Below are positions 32,248-40,281 of a DNA stretch of 49,291 nt, in pieces. The notes below the pieces were generated by a model. It was given only the letters and a program-made list of their open reading frames with translations, did no database searches and was not told the DNA's origin. The DNA comes from Nonomuraea sp. PA05 (GTDB taxonomy: Bacteria > Actinomycetota > Actinomycetes > Streptosporangiales > Streptosporangiaceae): NCBI RefSeq assembly GCF_008086045.1, contig NZ_VSEY01000070.1:1-49291 (forward strand), in the 5' to 3' direction. The position numbers and the translations under genes were made by a program. Numbering within the stretch: the stretch's first letter is position 1; the number at the start of each line of letters is the position of its first letter.

Positions 32248-32255
32248 CCCGGCGG

Positions 32256-33137
32256 TCATGCCCACCCCTCCGGCAGGTCCATCGACGCGAGCTTCTCCGG
32301 ATCGGCCACCACCCCGATGTGCGCGACCCTGCCCTCGACCACGGTGAACGTCATGACCGACAGCGGGCTGCCGTCCTCCCGCCACGACGCGATCGCGGGC
32401 AGGCCGTCCACGAGCACCCACCCGCCCCGCGTGGCCGCGCCGGCGGCCAGCTTCGCGCTGGAGGCGACCTCGGTGGCGCCGAGCGTGACGACCACGCCGC
32501 CCGGGGTGTCCACGGTGAGGGTCACCTCGGGGTCGAGCACGCGCAGCAGCCCCTCGAAGTCGCCGAGCCGGGCCGCCGCCAGGAAGGCCTGCACCGCCAC
32601 CCGGTGCTCCCGCCCCGTGGACGCCGGCCGGTCGGTCGCCCGCACCTTCCTGCGGGCGCGGCTGGCCAGCATCTTGGCGGCGTCGGTGGACCTGCCGAGA
32701 ATCTGGCCGATCTCGTCGAACGGCACCGCGAACAGGTCGTGCAGCACGAAAGCCAGCCGCTCGCTCGGCCCCAGCGACTCCAGCACGACCAGCAGCGCCA
32801 GCCCGACCGAGTCGGCGAGCGCCACGTCGTCCTCGGGCGCGCGGCCGTCGTCGGCCGTCACCTCCAGCTCGGGCAGCCGGTCGTCGAAGGACGCCTCGGG
32901 GCGGGACTGGCGCGAGCGCAGCACGTCCAGGCTGATCCGGCCGACCACGGTGGTCAGCCAGCCGGCGAGGTTGCCGATGGCAGCCGCGTCCTGGCGGGAA
33001 AGCCGCAGCCAGGCCTCCTGCACCACGTCGTCGGCGTCGGCGTGCGAGCCGAGCATGCGGAAGGCGACCGCGCGCAGCCGGTCGCGCTGCGCCTCGAACG
33101 CCACGGCCACCAGATCCGCCGGGCTGCTGTCGGACAT
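32256..33137 (-). CDS. sigJ: ECF41-type sigma factor (SigJ-like) with C-terminal SnoaL domain
   Basis: 293-aa sigma factor. Region 2 FRMLGSHADADDVVQEAWLR and the ECF41-type WLTTVVGRISLDVLRSR, region 4 LGPSERLAFVLHDLF with FDEIGQILGRSTDAAKMLASRAR. A C-terminal NTF2/SnoaL-like domain (about 175-293) is fused, as in group ECF41, where it controls activity in place of an anti-sigma factor; the motif WLVDG-type region here is WVLVDGLPAIASW. ECF41 factors lie beside genes for carboxymuconolactone decarboxylase-type, oxidoreductase or epimerase proteins, and the divergent gene is just that. Two promoter copies in the shared region support autoregulation. AAAGGTAA precedes the ATG. Confidence 0.92.
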   Translation of the reverse strand: MSDSSPADLVAVAFEAQRDRLRAVAFRMLGSHADADDVVQEAWLRLSRQDAAAIGNLAGWLTTVVGRISLDVLRSRQSRPEASFDDRLPELEVTADDGRAPEDDVALADSVGLALLVVLESLGPSERLAFVLHDLFAVPFDEIGQILGRSTDAAKMLASRARRKVRATDRPASTGREHRVAVQAFLAAARLGDFEGLLRVLDPEVTLTVDTPGGVVVTLGATEVASSAKLAAGAATRGGWVLVDGLPAIASWREDGSPLSVMTFTVVEGRVAHIGVVADPEKLASMDLPEGWA

Positions 33138-33139
33138 GT

Positions 33140-33166
33140 CGTTACCTTTCTACGAACTGCTCCGTC
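33140..33166 (+). promoter_or_regulatory. ECF41-type promoter for the AhpD-like gene
   Basis: CGTTACC (33140-33146), 16 bp, then CGTC (33163-33166). The known ECF41 promoter form is TGTCACA, 16 bp, CGTC; the core GTnAC, spacing and -10 match. Transcription would start about 33173, some 48 bp before the 33221 start. Confidence 0.6.
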
Positions 33167-33175
33167 ATGGGTGAT

Positions 33176-33203
33176 GACGGACCCGGACGGGTTCACGTAA
33201 CCG
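33176..33203 (-). promoter_or_regulatory. ECF41-type promoter for the sigma gene
   Basis: On the reverse strand GGTTACG (33197-33203), 16 bp, then CGTC followed by AT, the same arrangement as the opposite promoter. The two -10 elements lie within 16 bp of each other, so the promoters face each other and overlap. Confidence 0.6.
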
Positions 33204-33220
33204 ATGAAGGAGCACCAACG

Positions 33221-33670
33221 ATGGAAGCACGTCTCAAGAGCCGCCCGAACGCCGACGTGACCACCGCGATCCAGCACCTGTACAAGGCGATCCACTCCGG
33301 CGGCGTCGAGCCGCTCCTGATCGACCTGGTGCACCTGCGGGTCAGCCAGATCAACGGCTGCAGCCCCTGCGTGTACGCCGCCGTCCACTCGGCCAGGAAG
33401 CGCGGGGAGAGCGACGAGCGGCTGCACAGCGTGGTCGCCTGGCGCGAGACGCCGTTCTTCACGGAGGCGGAGCGGGCGGCGCTCGCCCTGGCCGAGGCCG
33501 CCACCCGGATCCAGGACGGCGCGCCGGGCGTCACCGACGAGATCTGGGACGCCGCCGCCGCGCACTTCGACGAGCAGCAGCTCTCCTCGATCCTGCTGGA
33601 GGTGTCGCTGACGAACCTGTTCAACCGGATCAACCGGGCGACGGGGGAGCAGGCCGGCAAGACCTGGTGA
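33221..33670 (+). CDS. AhpD-like/carboxymuconolactone decarboxylase family protein
   Basis: 149-aa all-helical protein. The redox motif is Cys47-Ser-Pro-Cys50 with His56 (NGCSPCVYAAVHSA), as in AhpD-type peroxidase partners; the C-terminal LLEVSLTNLFNRIN block is common in the family. GAAGGAG precedes the ATG at 33221. It is divergent from an ECF41 sigma factor and has an ECF41-type promoter, so it is the likely dedicated target, probably for reactive oxygen or thiol stress. The in-vivo substrate is not known. Confidence 0.88.
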   Translation: MEARLKSRPNADVTTAIQHLYKAIHSGGVEPLLIDLVHLRVSQINGCSPCVYAAVHSARKRGESDERLHSVVAWRETPFFTEAERAALALAEAATRIQDGAPGVTDEIWDAAAAHFDEQQLSSILLEVSLTNLFNRINRATGEQAGKTW

Positions 33671-33676
33671 CTCGGC

Positions 33677-33705
33677 CGGGCCCCCGCCTTGCGTGCGGGG
33701 GCCCG
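33677..33705. terminator. Bidirectional terminator hairpin
   Basis: CGGGCCCCCGC (33677-33687) and GCGGGGGCCCG (33695-33705), an 11-bp perfect stem with a 7-base loop between the convergent AhpD-like and LacI genes. Confidence 0.75.
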
Positions 33706-33742
33706 CCGTTGGCACCTCGCCTCCGTCAGGCGGACCGCGCGG

Positions 33743-34759
33743 TCAGGCGGGTCGGCGCGCAGGGCCGGTCGACTCGCGCCAGATCACCCGCGTGATCGGC
33801 TCGTCGCCCTCCTCGGGCGCGGGCTCCCCCCGCAGCGCGGCCAGCAGCCGCGCCAGCACCCGCCGCCCCAGCTTCTCGTGATCGACATCGACGGTGGTGA
33901 GCGACGGCGGCACGAACGCGGTAACGGGGTTGTTGTCCCACCCCGTGATGCTCAGATCCGCCGGCACCCGCCACCCCCGCTCCCAGGCCCCCCGGATCGC
34001 CCCCGCGGCCACCAGGTCGTTGGCGCCGATGACCGCGGTCACCCCACTGCCGGAGGGCAGCTCCAGCATGGCCCGCCGCGCCGCCTGCGCCGACCACTCG
34101 CAGTCGACGACCCCGTAGGACTCCAGCCCCAGCCGATGCAGGGTGTCGAGGTAGACCTGCCTGCGCTCGCCCGCCGAGGCGTGCACGTAGGCGCCCGCCA
34201 GGTGCAGGAACCGCCGGTGCCCGTACTCCGCCAGCCGCTCGATGATCGCGGCCATGTGGGAGGCGTCGGCGAGCTCGCCCACCCCGCGCATGTGCTCGTC
34301 GTAGTCGGGGGACACGACGATGGGCACGCTCCCGGCGCGCTGGGCGGGCAGCGTCATCGACGTCAGCGACAGGATGCCCTCGAACAATCCGGAGTCCGAC
34401 AGCTCCAGGGCCCGCTGCGACCACGTCTGCGGCGGGCCGCCGAGCGTGACGACCTCGACCACGTACCCCGCCTCGTGGGCCGACTCGGTCGCGCCGGCCA
34501 GCAGCTCCAGCGAGCTGACGGCGGTTCCGGTCGGCAGGAGGATCGCCAGCCGGCCGGTGCGGCGGTCGCGCATGGCGCGGGCGACGAGGTTGGGACGGTA
34601 GTCGAGCTGCTCGATGGCCGTCTTGATGCGCTCGCTGGTCGCCGGTTTCATGCCGTCGCCGTTGAACTTGAGGAAGCGCGACACCGTCTGGTGGGAGACG
34701 CCGGCGAGCCTGGCGACCTCCATGATGGTCGGCCGCTTCGTCGTCGCGCCGTGGCTCAC
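33743..34759 (-). CDS. LacI-family transcription regulator
   Basis: 338-aa repressor. The DNA-binding head reads TIMEVARLAGVSHQTVSRFL, then hinge YRPNLVARAMRDRRTG; the effector domain ends SLTTVDVDHEKLGRRVLARLL. GTG start at 34759 with AGGAGT upstream; a longer frame to 34909 overlaps the operators. Divergent from a Gfo/Idh/MocA-type dehydrogenase, with three TGAACGTTCA-type operators between, so it very probably represses that gene and itself. A sugar or inositol-like compound is the expected effector. Confidence 0.9.
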   Translation of the reverse strand: MSHGATTKRPTIMEVARLAGVSHQTVSRFLKFNGDGMKPATSERIKTAIEQLDYRPNLVARAMRDRRTGRLAILLPTGTAVSSLELLAGATESAHEAGYVVEVVTLGGPPQTWSQRALELSDSGLFEGILSLTSMTLPAQRAGSVPIVVSPDYDEHMRGVGELADASHMAAIIERLAEYGHRRFLHLAGAYVHASAGERRQVYLDTLHRLGLESYGVVDCEWSAQAARRAMLELPSGSGVTAVIGANDLVAAGAIRGAWERGWRVPADLSITGWDNNPVTAFVPPSLTTVDVDHEKLGRRVLARLLAALRGEPAPEEGDEPITRVIWRESTGPARRPA

Positions 34760-34822
34760 GTGGTACTCCTGGCTCGTGCCGTCCTCTGGTAGGTACGGTA
34801 CAGGCAATCCGCACCCTGCTGA

Positions 34823-34832
34823 TGAACGTTCA
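34823..34832. promoter_or_regulatory. LacI operator 1
   Basis: TGAACGTTCA, a perfect palindrome, 64 bp from the LacI start and upstream of the -35 of the oxidoreductase promoter. Confidence 0.65.
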
Positions 34833-34854
34833 CACTCGCTGCCGCATGTCCGCC

Positions 34855-34884
34855 TTGACCCTGCGGGTGCACGTTCACTAGCGT
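34855..34884 (+). promoter_or_regulatory. Oxidoreductase promoter with operator 2 in the spacer
   Basis: TTGACC (34855-34860) and TAGCGT (34879-34884) are 18 bp apart. The spacer carries TGCACGTTCA (34868-34877), one mismatch from the other operators, where a repressor would block polymerase. Confidence 0.55.
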
Positions 34885-34891
34885 CCTGAGA

Positions 34892-34901
34892 TGAACGTTC
34901 A
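34892..34901. promoter_or_regulatory. LacI operator 3
   Basis: TGAACGTTCA again, perfect palindrome, at the expected transcription start of the oxidoreductase gene. Starts of the three sites are 45 and 24 bp apart. Confidence 0.65.
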
Positions 34902-34922
34902 CTTTTCACCTGAAGGACCTTC

Positions 34923-36374
34923 GTGACCCACCCCGTGGATCAGAACCCCACTGCCCCCGCCCCCGCGTCCCACACCAGCACCGAGCCGGGCGCCGGCGTG
35001 GTGCCGCAGTTCGCCGCCCCGTCCCCGTCCCGCGCCCGCCGCCGTTACGCGGTCGCGGGCACCGGGCACCGCGCCGGCATGTACATCGACGCGCTGACCG
35101 GCGACCACGCCGACGTGGGCGAGATCGTCGCCTGGCTGGACCCGAACCCGGCCCGCATCGACTACTACGACGCCCACGCGGGCGCCCGCCTGGGCCTCGG
35201 CGGCCCCGCGAAGCTGCCCCGCCACACCCCGGACGACCTGGAGCGGATGGTCGCCGAGCAGCGCGTGGACGTCGTGATCGTCACCAGCCTGGACCGCACC
35301 CACGCCGAACTGGTCGACCGGGCCCTGCGCGCCGGCGCGGACGTCGTCGTGGAGAAGCCCCTGACCATCGACGTGGACGGCTGCCGCCGCATCACCCGGG
35401 CCGTCGCCGACACCGGCCGCGACGTCGTCATGACGTTCAACTACCGCTACGCGCCCCGCAACTCCACCCTGCGGCAGGTCATCGCCTCCGGCGCGATCGG
35501 CGAGGTCACCAGCGTGCACTTCGAGTGGGCGCTCGACACCGTCCACGGAGCCGACTACTTCCGCCGCTGGCACCGCGACAAGGCCAACTCGGGCGGCCTC
35601 CTCATCCACAAGGCCAGCCACCACTTCGACCTGATCAACTGGTGGCTCGACGACACCCCCGCCAAGGTCTACGCCTCCGCCGCGCTGCGCTTCTACGGCG
35701 ACGAGAACGCCGCCGCCCGCGGCATGGGGGAGCGGCCGGAGCGCGGCACCGGCACCCACGGCGACCCGTTCTCCCTCGACCTGCGCGCCGACCCGCGCCT
35801 CGACGCCCTCTACCTGCAAGCCGAGCGGCACGACGGCTACCGCCGCGACCAGGACCCCTTCGCGCCGGGCGTCACCATCGAGGACAACATCGCCGTCCTC
35901 GCCGACTACCGCAGGGGCGCGCGGCTCAGCTACTCGCTCAACGCGCACAGCCCCTGGGAGGGGTACCGGGTGACCGTCAACGGGACGGCCGGCCGCGCCG
36001 AGCTGGAGGTCGTCGAGCGCGGCTTCATCGAGCTGGACGCCGACGGCAACGCCGTGCTCGACCCGTCGGCCACGCCGCTCGGCGCGCACGACCCGCGGCG
36101 TCCCGAAGGCGAGCGTCTCGTCGTGCAGCGGCACTGGCAGCGGCCCGAGGAGGTGCCGATCCCGGCGGGCATCGGCGGTCACGGCGGCGGGGACGCCATC
36201 CTGCTCATGGACGTCTTCCGCCGCGACCTGCGCGTCGGCCCGGACCCGCTCGGGCGGGCCGCCGACTACCGCGACGGGCTGCGTGCGGTCGCCGTCGGCA
36301 TCGCCGCCAACCAGGCCCTGCGCACCGGCCTGCCGGTCGTCGTGGACGAACTCGGCCTCGGCGCGGAGATCTGA
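34923..36374 (+). CDS. Gfo/Idh/MocA-family oxidoreductase
   Basis: 483-aa NAD(P)-dependent dehydrogenase of the glucose-fructose oxidoreductase/inositol dehydrogenase type. After a disordered Pro/Ala/Ser-rich N-terminal 40 residues, the Rossmann start is RYAVAGTGHRAGMYIDAL; VVVEKPLTIDVDGCRRI supplies the conserved Glu-Lys-Pro, and GGLLIHKASHHFDLINWWL has the catalytic-type His/Asp. GTG start with GAAGGA just upstream. Control by the divergent LacI protein is strongly suggested. Substrate probably a sugar or cyclitol; no sugar transporter is adjacent. Confidence 0.88.
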   Translation: MTHPVDQNPTAPAPASHTSTEPGAGVVPQFAAPSPSRARRRYAVAGTGHRAGMYIDALTGDHADVGEIVAWLDPNPARIDYYDAHAGARLGLGGPAKLPRHTPDDLERMVAEQRVDVVIVTSLDRTHAELVDRALRAGADVVVEKPLTIDVDGCRRITRAVADTGRDVVMTFNYRYAPRNSTLRQVIASGAIGEVTSVHFEWALDTVHGADYFRRWHRDKANSGGLLIHKASHHFDLINWWLDDTPAKVYASAALRFYGDENAAARGMGERPERGTGTHGDPFSLDLRADPRLDALYLQAERHDGYRRDQDPFAPGVTIEDNIAVLADYRRGARLSYSLNAHSPWEGYRVTVNGTAGRAELEVVERGFIELDADGNAVLDPSATPLGAHDPRRPEGERLVVQRHWQRPEEVPIPAGIGGHGGGDAILLMDVFRRDLRVGPDPLGRAADYRDGLRAVAVGIAANQALRTGLPVVVDELGLGAEI

Positions 36375-36392
36375 CGCCACCCGGTGCCGAGA

Positions 36393-36452
36393 CCGGGGCG
36401 GGGCGGGCCGTGCGGCGCTGAGGCGTGCTCAGCGCGACCCGCCCCGCCCCGG
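36393..36452. terminator. Branched terminator hairpin
   Basis: A 15-bp perfect outer stem (36393-36407 with 36438-36452, CCGGGGCGGGGCGGG type) encloses a second 7-bp stem GCGCTGA/TCAGCGC (36415-36421 with 36429-36435). Sits between the convergent oxidoreductase and acetyltransferase genes. Confidence 0.75.
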
Positions 36453-36465
36453 CAGCTCGCGACGC

Positions 36466-36933
36466 CTACTGATCGAGCACCCGCGTGAACCTGACCGCCT
36501 CCTCCCGATACCCCACGGCGGCATAGAACCGCCGCGCGGTCGCGTTCCCCGCCGCCGTCTCCAACGTCAGGTGACGCACCCCCCGCCCCCGCGCCCACTC
36601 CTCCGCCGCGCCCAGCAACCGCCGCCCCAGCCCGCCCCGTACGGCGTGCGGGGCGACGACCAGCTCACCGACGTAAGCCTCGACGGGCCCGGTGAAGTGC
36701 CGGTGCGTGTTGACCGACACCAGGCCGACGACCTCACCCCCGGCCACGGCCACGAACACGGCCCCCCGCTGCTCAGGCGCGACGGGCGCGAAGAACCCGG
36801 CCAGCCACTGCCGGGCCGCCTCCACCACGGCGCCGGGGTCGCGCCATTCCGCCACCCCCTCGCAGAGCCGGGCGGCGAGCGCCATGACGGCGTGCCGGTC
36901 CTCTTCCCGAACAGGTCGGATCTGGACGCTCAT
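36466..36933 (-). CDS. GNAT-family N-acetyltransferase
   Basis: 155-aa acetyltransferase. VQIRPVREEDRHAVMALAARL is the N-terminal strand-helix, and the acetyl-CoA loop is VRGGLGRRLLGAAEEWA (R/Q-x-x-G-x-G/R). The C-terminal LTLETAAGNATARRFYAAVGY is typical. ATG at 36933 with GAGG upstream; another ATG four codons earlier is possible. Substrate unknown. A 60-bp gap separates it from the GntR gene upstream. Confidence 0.85.
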   Translation of the reverse strand: MSVQIRPVREEDRHAVMALAARLCEGVAEWRDPGAVVEAARQWLAGFFAPVAPEQRGAVFVAVAGGEVVGLVSVNTHRHFTGPVEAYVGELVVAPHAVRGGLGRRLLGAAEEWARGRGVRHLTLETAAGNATARRFYAAVGYREEAVRFTRVLDQ

Positions 36934-36993
36934 GCGCCTCAGCATGTCACCCGGGTCAAAGGGGTTGTCGTGCCATGACCCGCCGCGGCGCGG

Positions 36994-37674
36994 TCAGCTT
37001 TTGAGGCGGGCCAGGGAGGCGTCCAGGTGGGTGCGCATCGCCGCCGCCGCGCCCAGCGCGTCCCCCGAAGCGATCGCGTCGCGGATCCGGCGGTGCTCCC
37101 CGAGCACCTGGTCGAGGTGCCCGGGGTCGGGCTCGGGCCCGGCGTACGGACGGGTGATCGCACCGGCCCCGAGCGTGCCGAGCAGGTCGAGGTAGAAGCG
37201 GTTGCCGGTGGCGGCGGCCACGGCACGGTGGAAGGCGAAGTCGGCCTCGACCGCGTCGCTGGCCCCGCCCAGGACCGCCGCCGTCCTGCGCAGGGCGGCG
37301 TCGACGGCGGCGAGCGCGGCGGGCGTGCGGCGGCCGGCGGCGAGCGCGGCGGCCTCCACCTCGATGCCGCGCCGCAGCTCCAGGAGGTGCACCCGGTCCT
37401 GAGGGGTGCGCACGGTGCCGAGCGCGTGCGTGAGATCCTGCGCGGCGGGTCTGGCCAGCACGGACGAGCCGCGCCCCCGCCGCGTCTCGACCAGCCCGGC
37501 CGCGCGCAGCCGGGAGATGGCCTCGCGGACGACGGTGCGGCTGACGTCGAACCGCACGGCCAGCTCTCCTTCGGACGGCAGCAGCGCGCCGGGCTGCCAC
37601 TCCCCGCTCCCGATGCCGCGCCGCAGCTCGCCCTCCACCCGGTCGGCGAGGCTCGCCCCGTGATCGTCAGCCAC
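36994..37674 (-). CDS. GntR-family regulator, FadR subgroup
   Basis: 226-aa regulator. N-terminal winged helix LPSEGELAVRFDVSRTVVREAI, then the FCD effector domain with ELRRGIEVEAAALAAGR, DFAFHRAVAAATGN and EHRRIRDAIASGD, which carries metal-binding His residues. The start is a GTG at 37674 that overlaps the last eight bases of mqo (GTGGCTGA), so both are made together. A TGT-N3-ACA operator pair before mqo matches FadR-type sites, implying feedback control of its own operon, with a carboxylic acid as likely effector. Confidence 0.88.
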   Translation of the reverse strand: MADDHGASLADRVEGELRRGIGSGEWQPGALLPSEGELAVRFDVSRTVVREAISRLRAAGLVETRRGRGSSVLARPAAQDLTHALGTVRTPQDRVHLLELRRGIEVEAAALAAGRRTPAALAAVDAALRRTAAVLGGASDAVEADFAFHRAVAAATGNRFYLDLLGTLGAGAITRPYAGPEPDPGHLDQVLGEHRRIRDAIASGDALGAAAAMRTHLDASLARLKS

Positions 37675-39070
37675 GGTCAGGCCCCAGAATCCCGGAGGAG
37701 GAAGCCAGCAGGTCACACAGCGCGGGCCACCAGTCCCTTACGTGCTCGGGAAAGGCCCGTTCGAGCACGTCCAGCATGATCGCCACGGACGCGGAGGCGC
37801 CGGGAGAGGCGCCGAGCAGGGCGGCGAGGCCGCCGTGGGACGACGTGACCACCTCGGTGCCGAAGCCGGCGATCGAGCCCCGGCCGTTCACCCGCTTGAC
37901 GACCTGCACCCGCTGACCGGCGGTGACGAGCTCCCAGTCCCGCGCCCGCGCGTCCGGGACGAACCGGCGCAGCGCCCGCATCCGTCCTGCGTGGGTCTGG
38001 GTGAGCTGGCCGACGAGGTAACGCACCAGGTCGTGGTGGTGGCGGGCGGCGCCCAGAAGGGTGCCGAGGTTGCGCGGGTTCACCGACCGGGGCAGGTCGG
38101 ACAGGCGGCCGCGTTTCAGGAAGCGGGGGGAGAACGCGGCGAAGGGGCCGAACATCAGGTACGTGCGCCCGTCCACGACGCGGGTGTCGAGATGCGGCAC
38201 CGACAGCGACGGCGCGCCCGGCTCGGCGTGGCTGTAGACCTTGGCGTGGTGGCGGGCCACCAGATGAGGATCGGCCGTGCGCAGGAACCGGCCGCTGATG
38301 GGGAAACCGCCGTAGCCGCGCGTCTCGGGCACGCCGGCGCTCTGGAGCAGCGGCAACGTCCCGCCGCCCGCGCCGAGGAACACGAACGGGGCGCGGACGA
38401 CGTGGTCGCGGGCGCCGTGCAGGTCACGTACGCGCAGCAGCCAGGACCGCCCGTCGCGCCGCAGCGCCCGCACCTCGTGGCCGGTGCGCACGTCACCGCC
38501 CAGGGCGGCGAACAGCCGCCGGGTGAGCACCCCGTAGTCGACGTCCGTGCCGCCACGGGTGCGGCAGACGGCGACCGGCTCGCCCTCGGGCCGCCCGTCG
38601 AACATCAGCGGGAGCCACCGCGCCATGACATCCCTGTCGGTGGTGAACTCCATCCCCTCGAACAGCGGATGCCCGCGCAGCGCCGCGTGCCGCAGCCGCA
38701 GGTGCTCCACCCCGGCGGCGCCATGGGCGAACCCGTAGTGCGGGACCGGCCGGATGAAGCCGGCGGGGTCGCCGAGCGCGCCCTCCTCGACCAGGCGCGC
38801 CCAGAGCTGCCGGGACAGCCGGAACTGCTCGCCCACCGCGACGGCGCCGCTCACGTCGATCGACCCGGCGCCGGTCAGCGGCGTGTAGTTGAACTCGCAG
38901 AGCCCGGCGTGGCCGGTGCCCGCGTTGTTCCACGCCGAGGAGCTCTCCAGGCCGAGGCCGTCCAGCCGTTCGAGGACGAGGATCGACCAGTCGGGCCGCA
39001 CCCGGCGCAGCAGCACGCCGAGGGTGGCGCTCATGATGCCGCCACCCACCAGCACCACGTCGTACTTCAC
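37667..39070 (-). CDS. mqo: Malate:quinone oxidoreductase
   Basis: 467-aa FAD-dependent membrane-peripheral enzyme that oxidises malate to oxaloacetate and reduces quinone. FAD motif DVVLVGGGIMSATLGVLLR, then ERLDGLGLESSSAWNNAGTGHAGLCE, NYTP, and AFVFLGAGGGTLPLLQ-type region with GYGGFPISG; C-terminal GASPGASASVAIMLDVL completes the family pattern. GTG start at 39070 with GGAGGAG. Single-copy Mqo is common in actinomycetes; here it has a dedicated GntR regulator downstream in the same operon. Confidence 0.94.
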   Translation of the reverse strand: MKYDVVLVGGGIMSATLGVLLRRVRPDWSILVLERLDGLGLESSSAWNNAGTGHAGLCEFNYTPLTGAGSIDVSGAVAVGEQFRLSRQLWARLVEEGALGDPAGFIRPVPHYGFAHGAAGVEHLRLRHAALRGHPLFEGMEFTTDRDVMARWLPLMFDGRPEGEPVAVCRTRGGTDVDYGVLTRRLFAALGGDVRTGHEVRALRRDGRSWLLRVRDLHGARDHVVRAPFVFLGAGGGTLPLLQSAGVPETRGYGGFPISGRFLRTADPHLVARHHAKVYSHAEPGAPSLSVPHLDTRVVDGRTYLMFGPFAAFSPRFLKRGRLSDLPRSVNPRNLGTLLGAARHHHDLVRYLVGQLTQTHAGRMRALRRFVPDARARDWELVTAGQRVQVVKRVNGRGSIAGFGTEVVTSSHGGLAALLGASPGASASVAIMLDVLERAFPEHVRDWWPALCDLLASSSGILGPDRG

Positions 39071-39099
39071 TGGACGTTCTCCTCCACGGTGGTGCACAA

Positions 39100-39132
39100 C
39101 CTGTCATACAGGACACTAGCCTGTATGACAGG
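39100..39132. promoter_or_regulatory. Symmetric double FadR-type operator over mqo promoter
   Basis: CCTGTCATACAGG (39100-39112) and its exact reverse complement CCTGTATGACAGG (39120-39132) are separated by seven bases. Each half is CCTGT-N3-ACAGG, fitting the TNGTNNNACNA pattern of FadR-type GntR proteins. On the reverse strand the first half contains CTGTCA and the second TATGAC, 17 bp apart, a plausible -35 and -10. Confidence 0.7.
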
Positions 39133-39140
39133 TCGCCGCG

Positions 39141-40151
39141 TCACCCCGTGCGGCAGGTGACCGAGGGCCAGGTCCAGGTGCCGTTGTGCTGGACGGTGAA
39201 GCCGAAGGTGTTGCCACTGCCGTTCGGCCGCATCGTCATGACGTAGCCGGTGGAGTCCCACGACGGGGTGCCGTTCCAGGTCGCGATGATCTTCTGCGGT
39301 GCCCTCAGGGTGACCGTGACGATCCACGAGCTGGAGCCCGAGACCGTCACCGACAGGTTGAAGCGGTCGCTCCACTGCTGGCCCTGCGTGATCGTGACGG
39401 TGCAGCTCCCGCCGCCGGGCGGCGGGGACGACGGCGGGTTCGAGCCGCCGTCGGGGGCGACGGCCCGGCCGGTGGCGGGGGAGATCATCCCGGCGCACAG
39501 GTTGCGGCCGCGCAGGTTCGCGGCGATCTGCGGGACGGCCGCCAGCGTCGTGGCGTACTGGTCGTGCATGAGGATGACCTGGCCGTTCTGCAGCCGGCCC
39601 GCGGCCTGGACGATCTGCGCCGTGCTCGCGCCGTTCCAGTCCTGCGAGTCGACGTCCCAGAGCACCTCGGTGAGGCCGAGCTGCTGCTCCACCGAGCGCA
39701 GGGTGGCGTTGGTCTCCCCGTACGGCGGGCGGAACAGCCGCGGCGCCGTGCCCGTGGCCTGCTGGATGACCTGCTGGGTGCGCTGCAGCTCCGACGTCAT
39801 CTGCGAGCTGCTGAGCTGGGTCAGGTGCGGATGCGACCAGCTGTGGTTGCCGATCCACATGCCCGCGTCCCGCTGCGCCCTGACCAGGCCCTGGTTGTTC
39901 TGGGCGTTCTGCCCGGTGTTGAACATCGTGGCGCGCAGGCCGTTCGAGGTGAGCGCGTTGAGCAGGTTGGCGGTGTTCCCGGCATTGGGGCCGTCGTCGT
40001 AGGTCAGGCCGACGTAGCCGCCGCTGCAGTCGGCGGCGGCCTGGGTGCGGTCGGCGGCCAGGGCCGAGGTGGCGGTGACGGCCAGGCAGACGGCGAGGAG
40101 GGTGCCCAGGAGCCCGGCGGCGAAGGTGGAACCGCGCTTGCGATCGATCAT
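39141..40151 (-). CDS. Secreted CE4 polysaccharide deacetylase with CBM2
   Basis: 336-aa secreted esterase/deacetylase. Sec signal to about residue 32 (VTATSALAA), NodB-type domain (about 42-220), Pro/Gly linker, then a family 2 carbohydrate-binding module (about 238-336) like that of the xylanase at 25683. NodB motifs: TYDDGPN (Asp52, Asp53), HSWSHPHL (His103, His107, metal), RPPYGE, VLWDVDSQDW and ILMHD. The fold and module set match actinomycete acetylxylan esterases or chitin deacetylases; xylan is favoured because of the CBM2. AAGGGA precedes the ATG. Confidence 0.92.
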   Translation of the reverse strand: MIDRKRGSTFAAGLLGTLLAVCLAVTATSALAADRTQAAADCSGGYVGLTYDDGPNAGNTANLLNALTSNGLRATMFNTGQNAQNNQGLVRAQRDAGMWIGNHSWSHPHLTQLSSSQMTSELQRTQQVIQQATGTAPRLFRPPYGETNATLRSVEQQLGLTEVLWDVDSQDWNGASTAQIVQAAGRLQNGQVILMHDQYATTLAAVPQIAANLRGRNLCAGMISPATGRAVAPDGGSNPPSSPPPGGGSCTVTITQGQQWSDRFNLSVTVSGSSSWIVTVTLRAPQKIIATWNGTPSWDSTGYVMTMRPNGSGNTFGFTVQHNGTWTWPSVTCRTG

Positions 40152-40187
40152 CGCTGATCCCTTGATCGTTGGGGGTGGCCTGCGGTC

Positions 40188-40216
40188 ATTGTGAAGACGG
40201 CTCCGAAATGTGTCAA
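40188..40216 (-). promoter_or_regulatory. Promoter of the deacetylase gene
   Basis: On the reverse strand TTGACA (40211-40216) and CACAAT (40188-40193) are 17 bp apart, about 37 bp before the start codon. Confidence 0.6.
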
Positions 40217-40225
40217 CGACGACTA

Positions 40226-40235
40226 GAAATATTTC
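40226..40235. promoter_or_regulatory. GAAATATTTC palindrome A
   Basis: Perfect 10-bp AT-rich palindrome ten bases upstream of the -35 of the deacetylase gene. Identical to a second copy 56 bp away; candidate regulator site. Confidence 0.5.
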
Positions 40236-40281
40236 GACAGAAATTGATTTTCGCGACGCATATGTGCTGGTTAGCAAGGCC

